Of a DNA stretch of 53,558 nt, positions 26,913 to 35,213 are shown in pieces. Numbering within the stretch: position 1 is the stretch's first letter; each line of letters begins with the position of its first letter. The stretch is from Deltaproteobacteria bacterium (GTDB taxonomy: Bacteria; Desulfobacterota; Desulfobaccia; Desulfobaccales; 0-14-0-80-60-11). Location of the stretch: assembly GCA_023381945.1 (NCBI GenBank), contig JAMCQY010000381.1:1-53558 (forward strand), in the 5' to 3' direction. The position numbers and the translations under genes are program-made. The notes beneath the pieces were generated by a model. That model was not told the DNA's origin, made no database searches, and was given only the letters and a program-made list of their open reading frames with translations.

Positions 26913-27354
26913 TCAGCCATTCCACCACCCATTCGCCAGGCGCCAGGCGCCTCAGGCAGACCACCCCGGCCATCTTAAAGTTGACGACCGCTTTCTCTGG
27001 ATCACCGCTGACGAGTAAGGCCGCCAACTTTCCCAGATGAGGGAGATGCCCGACCAGCATCAGATCTTCAGGCATTTCCGCCAGGCGGGCCGCCCAAATC
27101 CCGGCATCGTCCAGGGGCGCCAGCCCATCAGACGCCGCGATACCCTGCGGGGGCTGCAGGGCTTCGGCCAATACCCGCGCGGTGCTCAAGGCCCTGGTCT
27201 TGCCGCTATGCAGGATCTGGCGGACCGGGAGCTTCAATTTGCCCAGATAGGCCGCGGTCTTTTGAATATCCCGGAGGCCCTTGGCCGCGAGGTCCCGCTG
27301 CGGGTCTTCGGCTTCGCTTTTGGCTTCGGCATGCTGTACCAAGTAAAGCAGCAT
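26890..27354 (-). CDS. sixA: SixA-like phosphohistidine phosphatase
   Basis: 154 residues of the short histidine phosphatase fold: LYLVQHAEAKSEAEDP with catalytic His8, the second phosphate-binding stretch HSGKTRALSTARVLAEAL, and the later MLVGHLPHLGKLAALL with the second His. Family members take phosphate from phospho-His on phosphorelay or PTS proteins. The usual RHG triad reads QHA here, so the phosphate-binding Arg of the classic motif is absent; I recall similar VQHAEA starts in other members. Convergent with and overlapping the kinase at 25563, a plausible functional pair, which is inferred. Confidence 0.82.
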   Translation of the reverse strand: MLLYLVQHAEAKSEAEDPQRDLAAKGLRDIQKTAAYLGKLKLPVRQILHSGKTRALSTARVLAEALQPPQGIAASDGLAPLDDAGIWAARLAEMPEDLMLVGHLPHLGKLAALLVSGDPEKAVVNFKMAGVVCLRRLAPGEWVVEWLIIPEVVL

Positions 27355-27418
27355 GGCAAACCTCCTCAGTTAGAGATAAGGCCAAGACCATTTTTGCAAT
27401 AAGTCTAATCGCCGCGGG

Positions 27419-27769
27419 TTACTCGTCCTCAGGGGCTTCCTTGTCACGGATGATCTGTCCCCCCATTTTTTTAGTCCCGGAGGCCTCCGGCAGCGGCCTG
27501 GGGGCCGCCATCCCCTTCTTTTTGAAGGTCCTTTCCTCCATTTTCTCCGAATTAGTCGCCGGCGTTACTGATTTGACTGGTCCGGGTGCTGTTTTAGGGA
27601 CAGCCTGGCTGGGCGCCTTTTCAGCTTTGGGCTCAGAGTTTTGGGCCAGGAGAAGCGGTCCCGGAGCCGCCGGCGCATTAGTGGCCCGGGCCGGTAGGGG
27701 CGCCGTCAGGACCACGCCGGCAATTAGACTTGGGACCAGTTTGCCAAGAATACCTGCGAATTTAGGCAT
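27419..27769 (-). CDS. secreted low-complexity protein
   Basis: 116 residues from ATG with AAGGAGG seven bases upstream; the longer frame runs into the cyclase gene and is rejected. Signal peptide to about residue 29 (SLIAGVVLTAPLPARA). The mature part is Pro/Ala/Lys-rich, low complexity and probably disordered (APAAPGPLLLAQNSEPKAEK), ending KEAPEDE. No family recognised. It follows the CHASE2 cyclase gene by 58 bp on the same strand and may be co-transcribed. Confidence 0.55.
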   Translation of the reverse strand: MPKFAGILGKLVPSLIAGVVLTAPLPARATNAPAAPGPLLLAQNSEPKAEKAPSQAVPKTAPGPVKSVTPATNSEKMEERTFKKKGMAAPRPLPEASGTKKMGGQIIRDKEAPEDE

Positions 27770-27827
27770 GTTTCCTCCTTGAAGAATCTTAAAAAAACCT
27801 GATCTCTTAACCAAATCCGACTTCATT

Positions 27828-29762
27828 TCATTCCAGGCCCAGGATCTCGAAGACTTGCAGAGGTTCCTTGCGGCCTTTGACCGTGCGAACATCATGGCGG
27901 CCGGTCTTCACTCCCCCGGCGGCCTCGATAGTACTACGGCTGGCCACGATGGTCCAGCCCAATTCCTTGGTCAAAGATTCCAGCCGTGAGGCGGCATTTA
28001 CCGTGTCGCCGATGGCGGTGTACTCCAGGCGCTTGGTGGAGCCGATATTGCCGATAATGGCCTCGCCGGTGTGCAGGCCGATGCCGACGGCAAATTCGGG
28101 CAATTCCCGGTCACCGAAATGCTCTAGCATCCAGGTGCGAAATTCCCTGGCCTGTTGGGCCAGCCCCATGGCGGCCGCGAGAGCGCGGCGGGCGTGGTCC
28201 GGGTACGCGACCGGGGCCCCGAAGACCGCCATCACCGCATCGCCGATGAATTTGTCCACAGTGCCCCCCTGGGCCAAAATCGGCTCACAGGCCCGGCTGA
28301 AATAGGTATTGAGCATCTCCACCACCTGGTGGGGTCTCAGATTCTCGGAGATCGTGGTGAAATTGCGGATATCGGAAAAGAGCACGGTCACCTGGAAGGC
28401 TTCACCGCCCAGGTCCGGAAATTTACCGGAAGCCAGCAGTTTCTCTACTACTTCATCGGTCACATAACGCGAGAAAATTTGGCGCAGGCGGGTCCGTTCC
28501 CGCTCCTCTCCGGTAAGCTTGATCCCCAGGATGCCGACGTAGCTTAACCCCACCGCTAATTGCAGGTTGGCCACCGGCAGCAGCAGGTAGTGGCGAAACA
28601 GCAGGTAAGAAAAGACGCCTGCCAGGACTATCAAGGCCACGGCCGCGGCCAACCCCCGCCAGGGAGTCAGGTGATAAATCAGGATGCTGCCGAACACCAA
28701 GACACCGAACAGGTAGATAATCCGGCGATAACCGGGGACCGGCCGGGGAAACAGGCCGGTGAGCAGGGTTTCGATGATATTGGCGTGAATCTCCGGGCCG
28801 CTCATATCGATGCCCGGATGAAACCACAGGCTCAGAGAATAAGGGGTGACTTGGCTATCCTGGGGGTTGGGGTCGGTGGCGATGATAATGATTTTGTCTT
28901 TGAGAGCCCGGATGTTTTCGTCCTGTTCGGCCCCGGGGGTGAGGAAGCGCTGCATGGATATTCGTGGAAAGGTTTCCGGCGGTCCGGCGAACCCTATCAG
29001 GGGCAGCGCCTGAAGATCCACCGCCGCCGGGTCCGCGGCGGACCAGCTTTGCAACCGGGGTTCCTGCCGGCAACGCTCTAATTCCTTGACCGGGTCCTCC
29101 CCTGACCCCCGGAGAGCCAGCAGCTTGGCGAAAGTGAGATTGATCTGGCCGTGACCATCGGCCAGGGCTGGCCCAAAGCGCCGGATCGCCCCGTCGTTGT
29201 CATTGAAAAGATTGATCAAACCGATTTCCTGCTGCGGCCGGGGCAAGACCGACAGGTAGCTCTCGATGGGCAGGATGAGGCATTTTTGTTGATGATCCAG
29301 GTAGCCGGCCATGACCACCTGGCCGGAAGCCAACTGCTGTTTGAAAGGCCGGTCATAATTGAGAGCGCGGTGATCGGCGGGCAGATCGAAGGTTTTCAGC
29401 CAGGATTCGATACTGATCTGGAAGAGATAATCCAGGCCGATGGCGCGCACCCCCACCCGGCGCAGGACCTGGATGACCCGGGCAAAGTTAGGCGTCCAGC
29501 AGACCAAGGGCTCAGCCGGATGGGCCTTCAGGGTCGCCTCATCCAGGGCGACGATCACCACATGCTGCGGATGCACGCGGACGCCGGCCAATTGATGCCA
29601 AAAATCGTAATAGAAGGCTTCCGGCCGCTCCAGCCAACCGGCCCAGGTGATCCCGGCCACCACGAAGCCGACCGCCAGCAGCAGAGCAAGCAAGAGTGGG
29701 GCATCCTTACGACGGAAAATTGTGACCATCTGCTTCCGCAGCAAAATATTTTTTAATGCCAT
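27828..29762 (-). CDS. CHASE2-domain class III adenylate/guanylate cyclase
   Basis: 644 residues. TM1 (about 22-42), an extracytoplasmic CHASE2 domain (50-330; VVIVALDEATLKAH, VGVRAIGLDYLF, KDKIIIIATDP), three TM segments (about 345-420), then a class III cyclase domain from about 460: metal-binding VTVLFSDIRNFTTISE and GDAVMAVFGAP, and YTAIGDTVNAASRLE. The Lys-Arg before YTAIGDT and Thr in the position that is Asp in mammalian adenylyl cyclases resemble class IIIb (often bicarbonate-responsive) enzymes. Likely cAMP producer responding to a periplasmic signal. Divergent from the VIT/VWA gene; no cAMP receptor is in the window. Confidence 0.9.
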   Translation of the reverse strand: MALKNILLRKQMVTIFRRKDAPLLLALLLAVGFVVAGITWAGWLERPEAFYYDFWHQLAGVRVHPQHVVIVALDEATLKAHPAEPLVCWTPNFARVIQVLRRVGVRAIGLDYLFQISIESWLKTFDLPADHRALNYDRPFKQQLASGQVVMAGYLDHQQKCLILPIESYLSVLPRPQQEIGLINLFNDNDGAIRRFGPALADGHGQINLTFAKLLALRGSGEDPVKELERCRQEPRLQSWSAADPAAVDLQALPLIGFAGPPETFPRISMQRFLTPGAEQDENIRALKDKIIIIATDPNPQDSQVTPYSLSLWFHPGIDMSGPEIHANIIETLLTGLFPRPVPGYRRIIYLFGVLVFGSILIYHLTPWRGLAAAVALIVLAGVFSYLLFRHYLLLPVANLQLAVGLSYVGILGIKLTGEERERTRLRQIFSRYVTDEVVEKLLASGKFPDLGGEAFQVTVLFSDIRNFTTISENLRPHQVVEMLNTYFSRACEPILAQGGTVDKFIGDAVMAVFGAPVAYPDHARRALAAAMGLAQQAREFRTWMLEHFGDRELPEFAVGIGLHTGEAIIGNIGSTKRLEYTAIGDTVNAASRLESLTKELGWTIVASRSTIEAAGGVKTGRHDVRTVKGRKEPLQVFEILGLE

Positions 29763-29879
29763 CGGGAAATTTTATTTTAAAATTTAACCGATTGAATCTG
29801 GCCCGGTCTAATCAAGACAAAGGTGGAAATTATTTCCCCCGAAGCAACTATACCACACTTGATGACAAAGGAGTTATCG

Positions 29880-32291
29880 ATGTTCCGGTTTAGGCCCCTT
29901 CGCGCCATGTTGATCATTCTCGCATTGTTCTCCGGCTGCCTGGCAACTATGGGATTACGTAGTGCAGAATCCGGCAAGCCGGCGGACAAAACCCTGGCCC
30001 CTTACTTTATGGTGCTCAGCGACGAACCGGACAAGGATGTCATGCCGTTGAAGAGCAGCCAGGCCGATGTCAAGATCGCCGGCCTGGCAACGGAAGTCAA
30101 AGTCACCCAGGTCTACAAAAACACTGGCAAAAAGACTCTTGAAGCCATTTACGTCTTCCCCGCGTCCAGCCGGGCGGCGGTGCATGCCATGCGCATGACC
30201 ATCGGCGAGCGGGTCATCGATGCCGAGATCATGGAGCGGCAAAAGGCCCGGGAAACTTATGAGGCGGCTAAAAAGGAGGGCAAGACTACTTCGCTCCTGG
30301 AGCAGCAGCGGCCCAACGTCTTCCAGATGAATGTGGCCAACATCCTGCCGGGCGATGAGATCAAGGTGGAGCTCAACTATATGGAGCTCCTCCAGGCCGA
30401 AGATAATATCTATGAATTCGTCTATCCTACGGTCGTCGGGCCGCGCTACACCACCAAAACCGCATCCGGTGCCCCGGATACCGACAAATGGGTGCAGAAT
30501 CCTTATTTGCACGAAGGTGAGGCGCCGCCTTATACCTTCGGCCTGAACGTGGAGTTGAGCAGCGGCCTGCCCATCACCAAGCTGGCCAGCCCCAGCCACG
30601 AAGTGGAGATCAAATACTCGGGGCAAAACGCCGCGCAGGTCAAAATCAAAGATGAGAAGACCGCGGGCAACCGGGACTTTGTCCTGCGCTACGCCCTGGC
30701 GGGCGACAAGATCGACAGCGGTCTGCTGCTCTATCCCGGCAAGGATGAAAACTTCTTCCTGTTGATGATGGAGCCCCCGGCCAAGGTCGCCGCAAAGGCA
30801 GTCCTGCCCCGGGAATACGTGTTCATCGTAGATATTTCCGGCTCCATGTACGGCTTTCCCCTGGAAACCTCCAAGACCCTGATGCAGGAGGTTATTCAAG
30901 GGCTCAGGCCCCAGGATTTTCTGAACGTTGTGCTATTCGCCAGCGGCCAGTCCATCCTGGCGCCCGGCGGCTCTCTGCCGGCCAGCGCCGAGAACAAACA
31001 AAAGGCCCTGGATTTTATCAAGTCTCAGCCCGGCGGCGGCGGCACCAACATCGTGCCGGCCATGAGCCAGGCCCTGGGCCTGCCTCATACGGAAGGGGTA
31101 TCCCGCATTGTGGCGGTGGCCACCGACGGTTATGTGGACGTGGAGCCCCAGGTCTTTCAATTAATTCGCGACAATTTGAAATCGGCCAACCTGTTCGCCT
31201 TCGGCATCGGCACCGCGGTCAACCGCCACCTGATCGAAGGCATGGCCCGGGCCGGCCAGGGGGAGTCTTTCGTGGTGCTCAACCCTGGAGAGGCGGCGAA
31301 ACAGGCGGCCAGGTTCCGCAATTATATCGCCAGTCCGGTGCTCACGGACATCAAGGTGTCCTATGAAGGCTTTCAGGCCTACGACGTGGAGCCGGCAGCG
31401 GCGCCGGACCTGTTTGCCCTGCGGCCTCTTGCCATCCTGGGCAAATACCGGGGCAATCCCACCGGAACTGTGGTGGTCAAGGGCAAGACGGCCCAAGGGC
31501 CGTTTGAGCGCCGGATCGATTTGTCCGAGGCCAAGTCCAGCCCGGATAATGCCGCCCTGCGCTTCCTCTGGGCCCGGCAGCGGATCATGGGCCTGGTGGA
31601 CTTCAGCAATTTCGACCCGAGCAATAAGGACCTGGAGAAGCAGGTGGTCGCCCTCGGTCTCAAATACAGCCTGATGAGCCCCTTTACGTCCTTCGTGGCA
31701 GTGGATAAGGTCAAGCGGGCCGATGGCACCTTGGTCACCGTGAAGCAGCCCCTGCCGCTGCCGCAAGGCGTTTCCGACCTGGCCCTCGGAGAAGGCGGAG
31801 CCGCCGCGCCCATGGCCTTGATGCCGGGCTCCCGTGGATATGGGGCCAAGTATATGCCCGAGACGGCGTGGGTTAGAAAGAAGTCCGGCCCGCACGGCTA
31901 TAATGTCGCTTCCGCAGGTCCGGGCGGCGCCGCTCCAGGAGAAACGGGAACCGCCGCCGGACCGGCGGTCACGGTGACGGTCAAAAATGTCCAGATTGAC
32001 GGGGCGCTTCCCGCCGCCGAGGTCCGCCAGGTCCTGAATAACGCGGCGGCCCAGTTGTCCCGCTGCTGCCAGGATGCCGTCAAAACTGGCTATCAACTGC
32101 CGGCGGAGATTACCCTGGTGTTCACCGTGGGACCGGATGGCAAAATCGTGGGCGAGCCAGCGGGCAAGCCGCCACTGGCCAATCAGGGATTCGAAAGCTG
32201 TCTGTCCCAAACCTTGAAGGCCCTGGAATTTCCCAAGGCCCAGAAGGCCCCGGCTCAAGTGACCGTAAAACTGGCCCTGTCAGTTAAATAA
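29880..32291 (+). CDS. VIT and von Willebrand A domain lipoprotein with AgmX-like C-terminus
   Basis: 803 residues from ATG with AAAGGAG six bases upstream; a start 57 bp earlier is rejected. The leader ends LFSGC, a possible lipobox at Cys20. VIT domain (about 35-165; VTQVYKNTGKKTLEAIYVFP, EQQRPNVFQMNVANILPGDEI). VWA domain (about 310-480) with a complete MIDAS: DISGS, TNIVPA, ATDGYVD. Then a linker with Gly/Pro-rich low complexity and a C-terminal AgmX/PglI-like domain (about 715-803; VGPDGKIVGEP, SCLSQTLKALEFP). The CxxC-like RCCQD and SCL could pair. Probably an envelope protein for metal-dependent protein binding. Divergent from the CHASE2 cyclase; a terminator follows. Confidence 0.85.
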   Translation: MFRFRPLRAMLIILALFSGCLATMGLRSAESGKPADKTLAPYFMVLSDEPDKDVMPLKSSQADVKIAGLATEVKVTQVYKNTGKKTLEAIYVFPASSRAAVHAMRMTIGERVIDAEIMERQKARETYEAAKKEGKTTSLLEQQRPNVFQMNVANILPGDEIKVELNYMELLQAEDNIYEFVYPTVVGPRYTTKTASGAPDTDKWVQNPYLHEGEAPPYTFGLNVELSSGLPITKLASPSHEVEIKYSGQNAAQVKIKDEKTAGNRDFVLRYALAGDKIDSGLLLYPGKDENFFLLMMEPPAKVAAKAVLPREYVFIVDISGSMYGFPLETSKTLMQEVIQGLRPQDFLNVVLFASGQSILAPGGSLPASAENKQKALDFIKSQPGGGGTNIVPAMSQALGLPHTEGVSRIVAVATDGYVDVEPQVFQLIRDNLKSANLFAFGIGTAVNRHLIEGMARAGQGESFVVLNPGEAAKQAARFRNYIASPVLTDIKVSYEGFQAYDVEPAAAPDLFALRPLAILGKYRGNPTGTVVVKGKTAQGPFERRIDLSEAKSSPDNAALRFLWARQRIMGLVDFSNFDPSNKDLEKQVVALGLKYSLMSPFTSFVAVDKVKRADGTLVTVKQPLPLPQGVSDLALGEGGAAAPMALMPGSRGYGAKYMPETAWVRKKSGPHGYNVASAGPGGAAPGETGTAAGPAVTVTVKNVQIDGALPAAEVRQVLNNAAAQLSRCCQDAVKTGYQLPAEITLVFTVGPDGKIVGEPAGKPPLANQGFESCLSQTLKALEFPKAQKAPAQVTVKLALSVK

Positions 32292-32308
32292 AGGCCGACT
32301 TCCAAAAC

Positions 32309-32338
32309 AGGACCGGAGGATGTATATCTTCCGGTCCT
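32309..32338 (+). terminator. hairpin terminator after the VIT/VWA gene
   Basis: AGGACCGGAGGAT and ATCTTCCGGTCCT form a 13-bp stem (one mismatch-like G-T pair) over a short loop, followed by GCTTC with few T. It lies about 18 bp past the stop codon. Confidence 0.7.
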
Positions 32339-32651
32339 GCTTCACGCCTTCGTTTAAAACGTCAGGCAAGCCCGATTATCATTAAACGAGAGATGCGGGA
32401 TGATTATCAAGATTTCAGCAAATTTTAATTCTTACAGATCAATTATGCCAGAAACGCGGTTTGACAAAAAACGACCTGAGATGCCCAGCTCCAGCAAATC
32501 TTTAGCCAGCTTTGGCGCTTCCCTTTGCCAAAGTCCGGTCCTTTCGCCCTGCCTCCGGGCTTGCATTTTCACCTATTAATGCGTAAATTGCCCTAAAATC
32601 CCTAATGCCATGCTGGCATTCGCCATAATCTCCTACCCCTGAGGGAAACAG
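32339..32651. other. 313-bp spacer before the V4R gene
   Basis: No gene. A TTTGGC/GCCAAA hairpin around 32509-32533 and ATGCC/GGCAT around 32606 are the only structures I see. The promoter of the V4R-kinase pair should lie here; no clear -35/-10 pair found. Confidence 0.45.
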
Positions 32652-33173
32652 ATGGAAGCCACACGCAAATACCAATTCTATTGGGAACTATTAGGGAACC
32701 TGGACGCGGGCCGGCCCAATCTCGGGCCCAAGGCACGCCTCGAAGTCTACCGCCTCATGCAGTTCTGCTTCCGCGACATCATGGAACAGCAGTTGGGGAC
32801 CGAAAAGACCGACCAGATTTTCTATGAGGCCGGCAAGCTGGCGGGCACCCAGTTTTATCAACACCTGCTCACCGGCTGCACCGATTTCGCCCAGTTTGTC
32901 AAAAAGCTTCAAGAGGTCCTCAAAGACATGGGCATCGGTATCCTAAGGGTGGAAAAGGCGGATTTGCAAGCCAATGACTTCGTCCTCACCGTCTCCGAAG
33001 ACCTGGACTGCTCCGGCCTGCCGGAACTGGATTATGAAATCTGCGTTTACGATGAGGGCTTCATCGCCGGTTTGCTGGAGAACTTCTCCGGCAAAAACTT
33101 TGTGGTCAAAGAGATTGACTGCTGGTGCACCGGCGACCGCACCTGCCGTTTTACTGCTAAAGCCGTGGACTGA
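32652..33173 (+). CDS. V4R-domain sensor protein
   Basis: 173 residues, stand-alone. The C-terminal part carries the V4R (4-vinyl reductase) signature: YDEGFIAGLLENFSGKNF, VKEIDCWCTGDRTCRF with three Cys. The N-terminal half is helical. V4R domains bind small hydrophobic ligands or bacteriochlorophyll-pathway compounds and form sensor modules in XylR/DmpR-type regulators. Two bases separate its stop from the start of the soluble kinase, so the two are an operon, and it is likely the sensor half of a split signalling protein (inferred). GAGGG lies upstream of the ATG. Confidence 0.8.
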   Translation: MEATRKYQFYWELLGNLDAGRPNLGPKARLEVYRLMQFCFRDIMEQQLGTEKTDQIFYEAGKLAGTQFYQHLLTGCTDFAQFVKKLQEVLKDMGIGILRVEKADLQANDFVLTVSEDLDCSGLPELDYEICVYDEGFIAGLLENFSGKNFVVKEIDCWCTGDRTCRFTAKAVD

Positions 33174-33175
33174 TA

Positions 33176-34246
33176 GTGTCGAAAGATTCTCCCAGCGACG
33201 ACCTGGAGCGCGCCCTTCAGGCCATTGAATCAACCTGGTTTCGAGGCGCACCTCCGCCCCCTGAACTACCCGGGACTCCGGACCAGCAGGCCCGGCTGGC
33301 CCGGCTGCTTACCGAGGTGCGGGCGGCCCAAGGCTTTGCCCTGGCCGTATCCAAGGGAGACTTGTCCTCGCCGACGCTCAAGGCCGGGGGCCTGATGGCC
33401 GGCGCCCTCAAGTCCCTGCAGGCCAGTCTGCGCCATCTCACCTGGCAGACCCAGATGATCGCCTCGGGCGATTTCACTCAGCGGGTCGACTTCATGGGGG
33501 AGTTCTCCGAGTCTTTCAACTCCATGGTGGACAAATTGGCCGCGGCCCGGGGTCAACTCCTGGAGGCCAACCAGGACCTGGAGGCCTTCTCTTATTCCGT
33601 CTCTCATGACCTGCGGGCGCCGCTTCGGGCCATCGAGGGTTTCTCCAACATCCTTCTGGAGGACCACGCCCAACAACTCGATGCTGAGGGTCAACGGCTG
33701 CTCGACGTTATCATTGACCGAGGCCGCCAGATGGACAGGCTCATTAATGACATTCTGGCCTTCTCGCGTTTGGGGCACGGGAAGGTGAATAAATCCGAGA
33801 TTGACATGACCAAGCTGGTTAAAAGTGCCGTCAGTGAAATCAAAGCCTACGCCCCAACCCCTAATATTCAATTGACCATTAATCCTCTGCCTCCGGCCCA
33901 GGGCGACTACAACCTGATCAAACAGGTGTGGCTCAATCTTTTGGCCAATGCCGTCAAATTTACTGCCCCCAGGGAAACCGGCCACATCGAACTGGGAGGC
34001 TCACTTGAATGCGGTGAAACTGTCTATTTTGTCAAGGATAACGGGATAGGGTTCGACCCGGCGCAGGCGGATAAATTATTCGGAGCCTTTCAAAGATTGC
34101 ACTCCGCCTCCAAGTTTGAAGGCACGGGGCTCGGACTGGCCATCGTCCAAAAGATCATTCAACGGCATGGAGGCCGGGTTTGGGCCGAAGGAGAGGTCAA
34201 TGCAGGGGCGACCTTCTATTTTACGCTGCCCGAACCGGACAAATAA
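33176..34246 (+). CDS. soluble histidine kinase paired with the V4R protein
   Basis: 356 residues from GTG. The N-terminal part (about 1-85) is helical and unknown. A HAMP-like stretch (QMIASGDFTQRVDFMGEFSESFNSM, about 95-120) precedes the HisKA domain, His144 in FSYSVSHDLRAPLRAIEGFS, and the HATPase_c domain (NLLANAVKFTAP, DNGIGFDP, GTGLGLAIVQKI). No transmembrane segment and no PAS, so the signal probably comes from the V4R protein. Close paralogue of the kinase at 25563. The next response regulator is PhoB, behind a repeat, which has its own kinase PhoR; cross-talk is possible but unsupported. Confidence 0.87.
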   Translation: MSKDSPSDDLERALQAIESTWFRGAPPPPELPGTPDQQARLARLLTEVRAAQGFALAVSKGDLSSPTLKAGGLMAGALKSLQASLRHLTWQTQMIASGDFTQRVDFMGEFSESFNSMVDKLAAARGQLLEANQDLEAFSYSVSHDLRAPLRAIEGFSNILLEDHAQQLDAEGQRLLDVIIDRGRQMDRLINDILAFSRLGHGKVNKSEIDMTKLVKSAVSEIKAYAPTPNIQLTINPLPPAQGDYNLIKQVWLNLLANAVKFTAPRETGHIELGGSLECGETVYFVKDNGIGFDPAQADKLFGAFQRLHSASKFEGTGLGLAIVQKIIQRHGGRVWAEGEVNAGATFYFTLPEPDK

Positions 34247-34263
34247 CTTGCGGTGGCTTGCAG

Positions 34264-34441
34264 TTATAGCATTTGCCAAAAATTTTTGCTGATTATAGAT
34301 CTTAAAATCCCCCTGAATCCCCCTTTAAAAAAGGGGGACTTTATAAGCAATTCCTTATAGTTCCCCCCTTTTCTAAAGGGGGGTTAGGGGGGATTTTAGG
34401 AAACCTGCTTTCGGAAAAAACTTTCGGCGATCGCTATAAGG
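34264..34441. mobile_element. MITE-like element, terminal inverted repeats with CCCCCTTT core
   Basis: Left TTATAGCATTTGCCAAAA at 34264; right end, read on the other strand, TTATAGCGATCGCCGAAA, terminating at 34440. Interior a complete CCCCCTTT palindrome. The right end stops 20 bp ahead of the phoB start codon, so the element forms most of the region in which the phoB promoter should lie. Confidence 0.8.
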
Positions 34442-34459
34442 ACAAACCGGAGGACTCAG

Positions 34460-35146
34460 GTGGCCCAAGAAAGCATTCTGGCGGTGGACGATGAAGAGGA
34501 TATCCTGGAATTGCTCCGGTACAATCTGGCCCGTGAAGGCTACCGCGTAACCGGCGCAGCCACCGGCGAAGAGGCGGTGGCCACTGCCCGGGCTATCCTG
34601 CCCGATCTCATTCTCCTGGATTTACTGCTTCCCGGCGTAGACGGCCTGGAGGTCTGCCGGAGGCTCAAGAGCGACGCCCGGACCCGGCCTATCCCGATCA
34701 TCATGCTTTCTGCCAAGGGGGAAGAAGCGGATATCGTCGCCGGCCTGGAGTTGGGAGCGGACGATTACGTCACCAAGCCTTTCAGTCCCCGGGTGCTGCT
34801 GGCCCGCATCCGGACGGCGCTCCGGCGAAGGAAGGCCGAAGTTCCGAGTGATACCGCGCCCCTGAAATTTAAGGAATTAGTGATCAATCCGGGCCGCCAT
34901 GAAGTCCTGCTGGCCGGGCAAAAGCTGGATCTCACCGTGACGGAATTTCACCTCCTCCATCTCCTGGCGCGGCGTCCCGGCTGGGTCTTCACCCGCAGCC
35001 AGATCGTCAAGGAGGTGCACGGCGAAGATTTTGCCGTCACCGAGCGCTCAGTGGACGTGCATATTGTCGGCCTGCGGAAGAAACTGGGGACTTTCGGCAA
35101 ATCCTTAGAGACCGTGCGCGGCATCGGCTACCGCCTAAAGGATTGA
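34460..35146 (+). CDS. phoB: phosphate response regulator PhoB
   Basis: 228 residues from GTG (CCGGAGGA seven bases upstream). Receiver domain with Asp10-Asp11, phospho-acceptor Asp54 (ILLDLLLPGVDG), Ser84 (IMLSAKGEEAD) and Lys106 (YVTKPFSPR). Winged-helix OmpR-type domain about 130-228 (LTVTEFHLLHLLARRPGWVFTRSQI, RSVDVHIVGLRKKL). Position before phoR and the pst genes supports PhoB rather than another OmpR-type regulator. Binds Pho boxes to turn on phosphate uptake under starvation; a candidate box lies at 37024. Confidence 0.9.
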   Translation: MAQESILAVDDEEDILELLRYNLAREGYRVTGAATGEEAVATARAILPDLILLDLLLPGVDGLEVCRRLKSDARTRPIPIIMLSAKGEEADIVAGLELGADDYVTKPFSPRVLLARIRTALRRRKAEVPSDTAPLKFKELVINPGRHEVLLAGQKLDLTVTEFHLLHLLARRPGWVFTRSQIVKEVHGEDFAVTERSVDVHIVGLRKKLGTFGKSLETVRGIGYRLKD

Positions 35147-35151
35147 TTATC

Positions 35152-35180
35152 CTGGTGGCGCGGGCCTCCACGCCCGCTTT
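35152..35180. repeat. short hairpin repeat between phoB and phoR
   Basis: GGTGGCGCGGGCCTCCACGC followed by CCGC, a truncated relative of the TGGTGG-type element at 19785 and 53331. Directly after it the sequence has near-tandem CTTGAAC units (35183-35206), within which an in-frame TTG lies 18 bp ahead of the chosen phoR start. Confidence 0.6.
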
Positions 35181-35213
35181 CTTTGAACTTGAACCTTGAA
35201 CCTTAGGTTGCCC

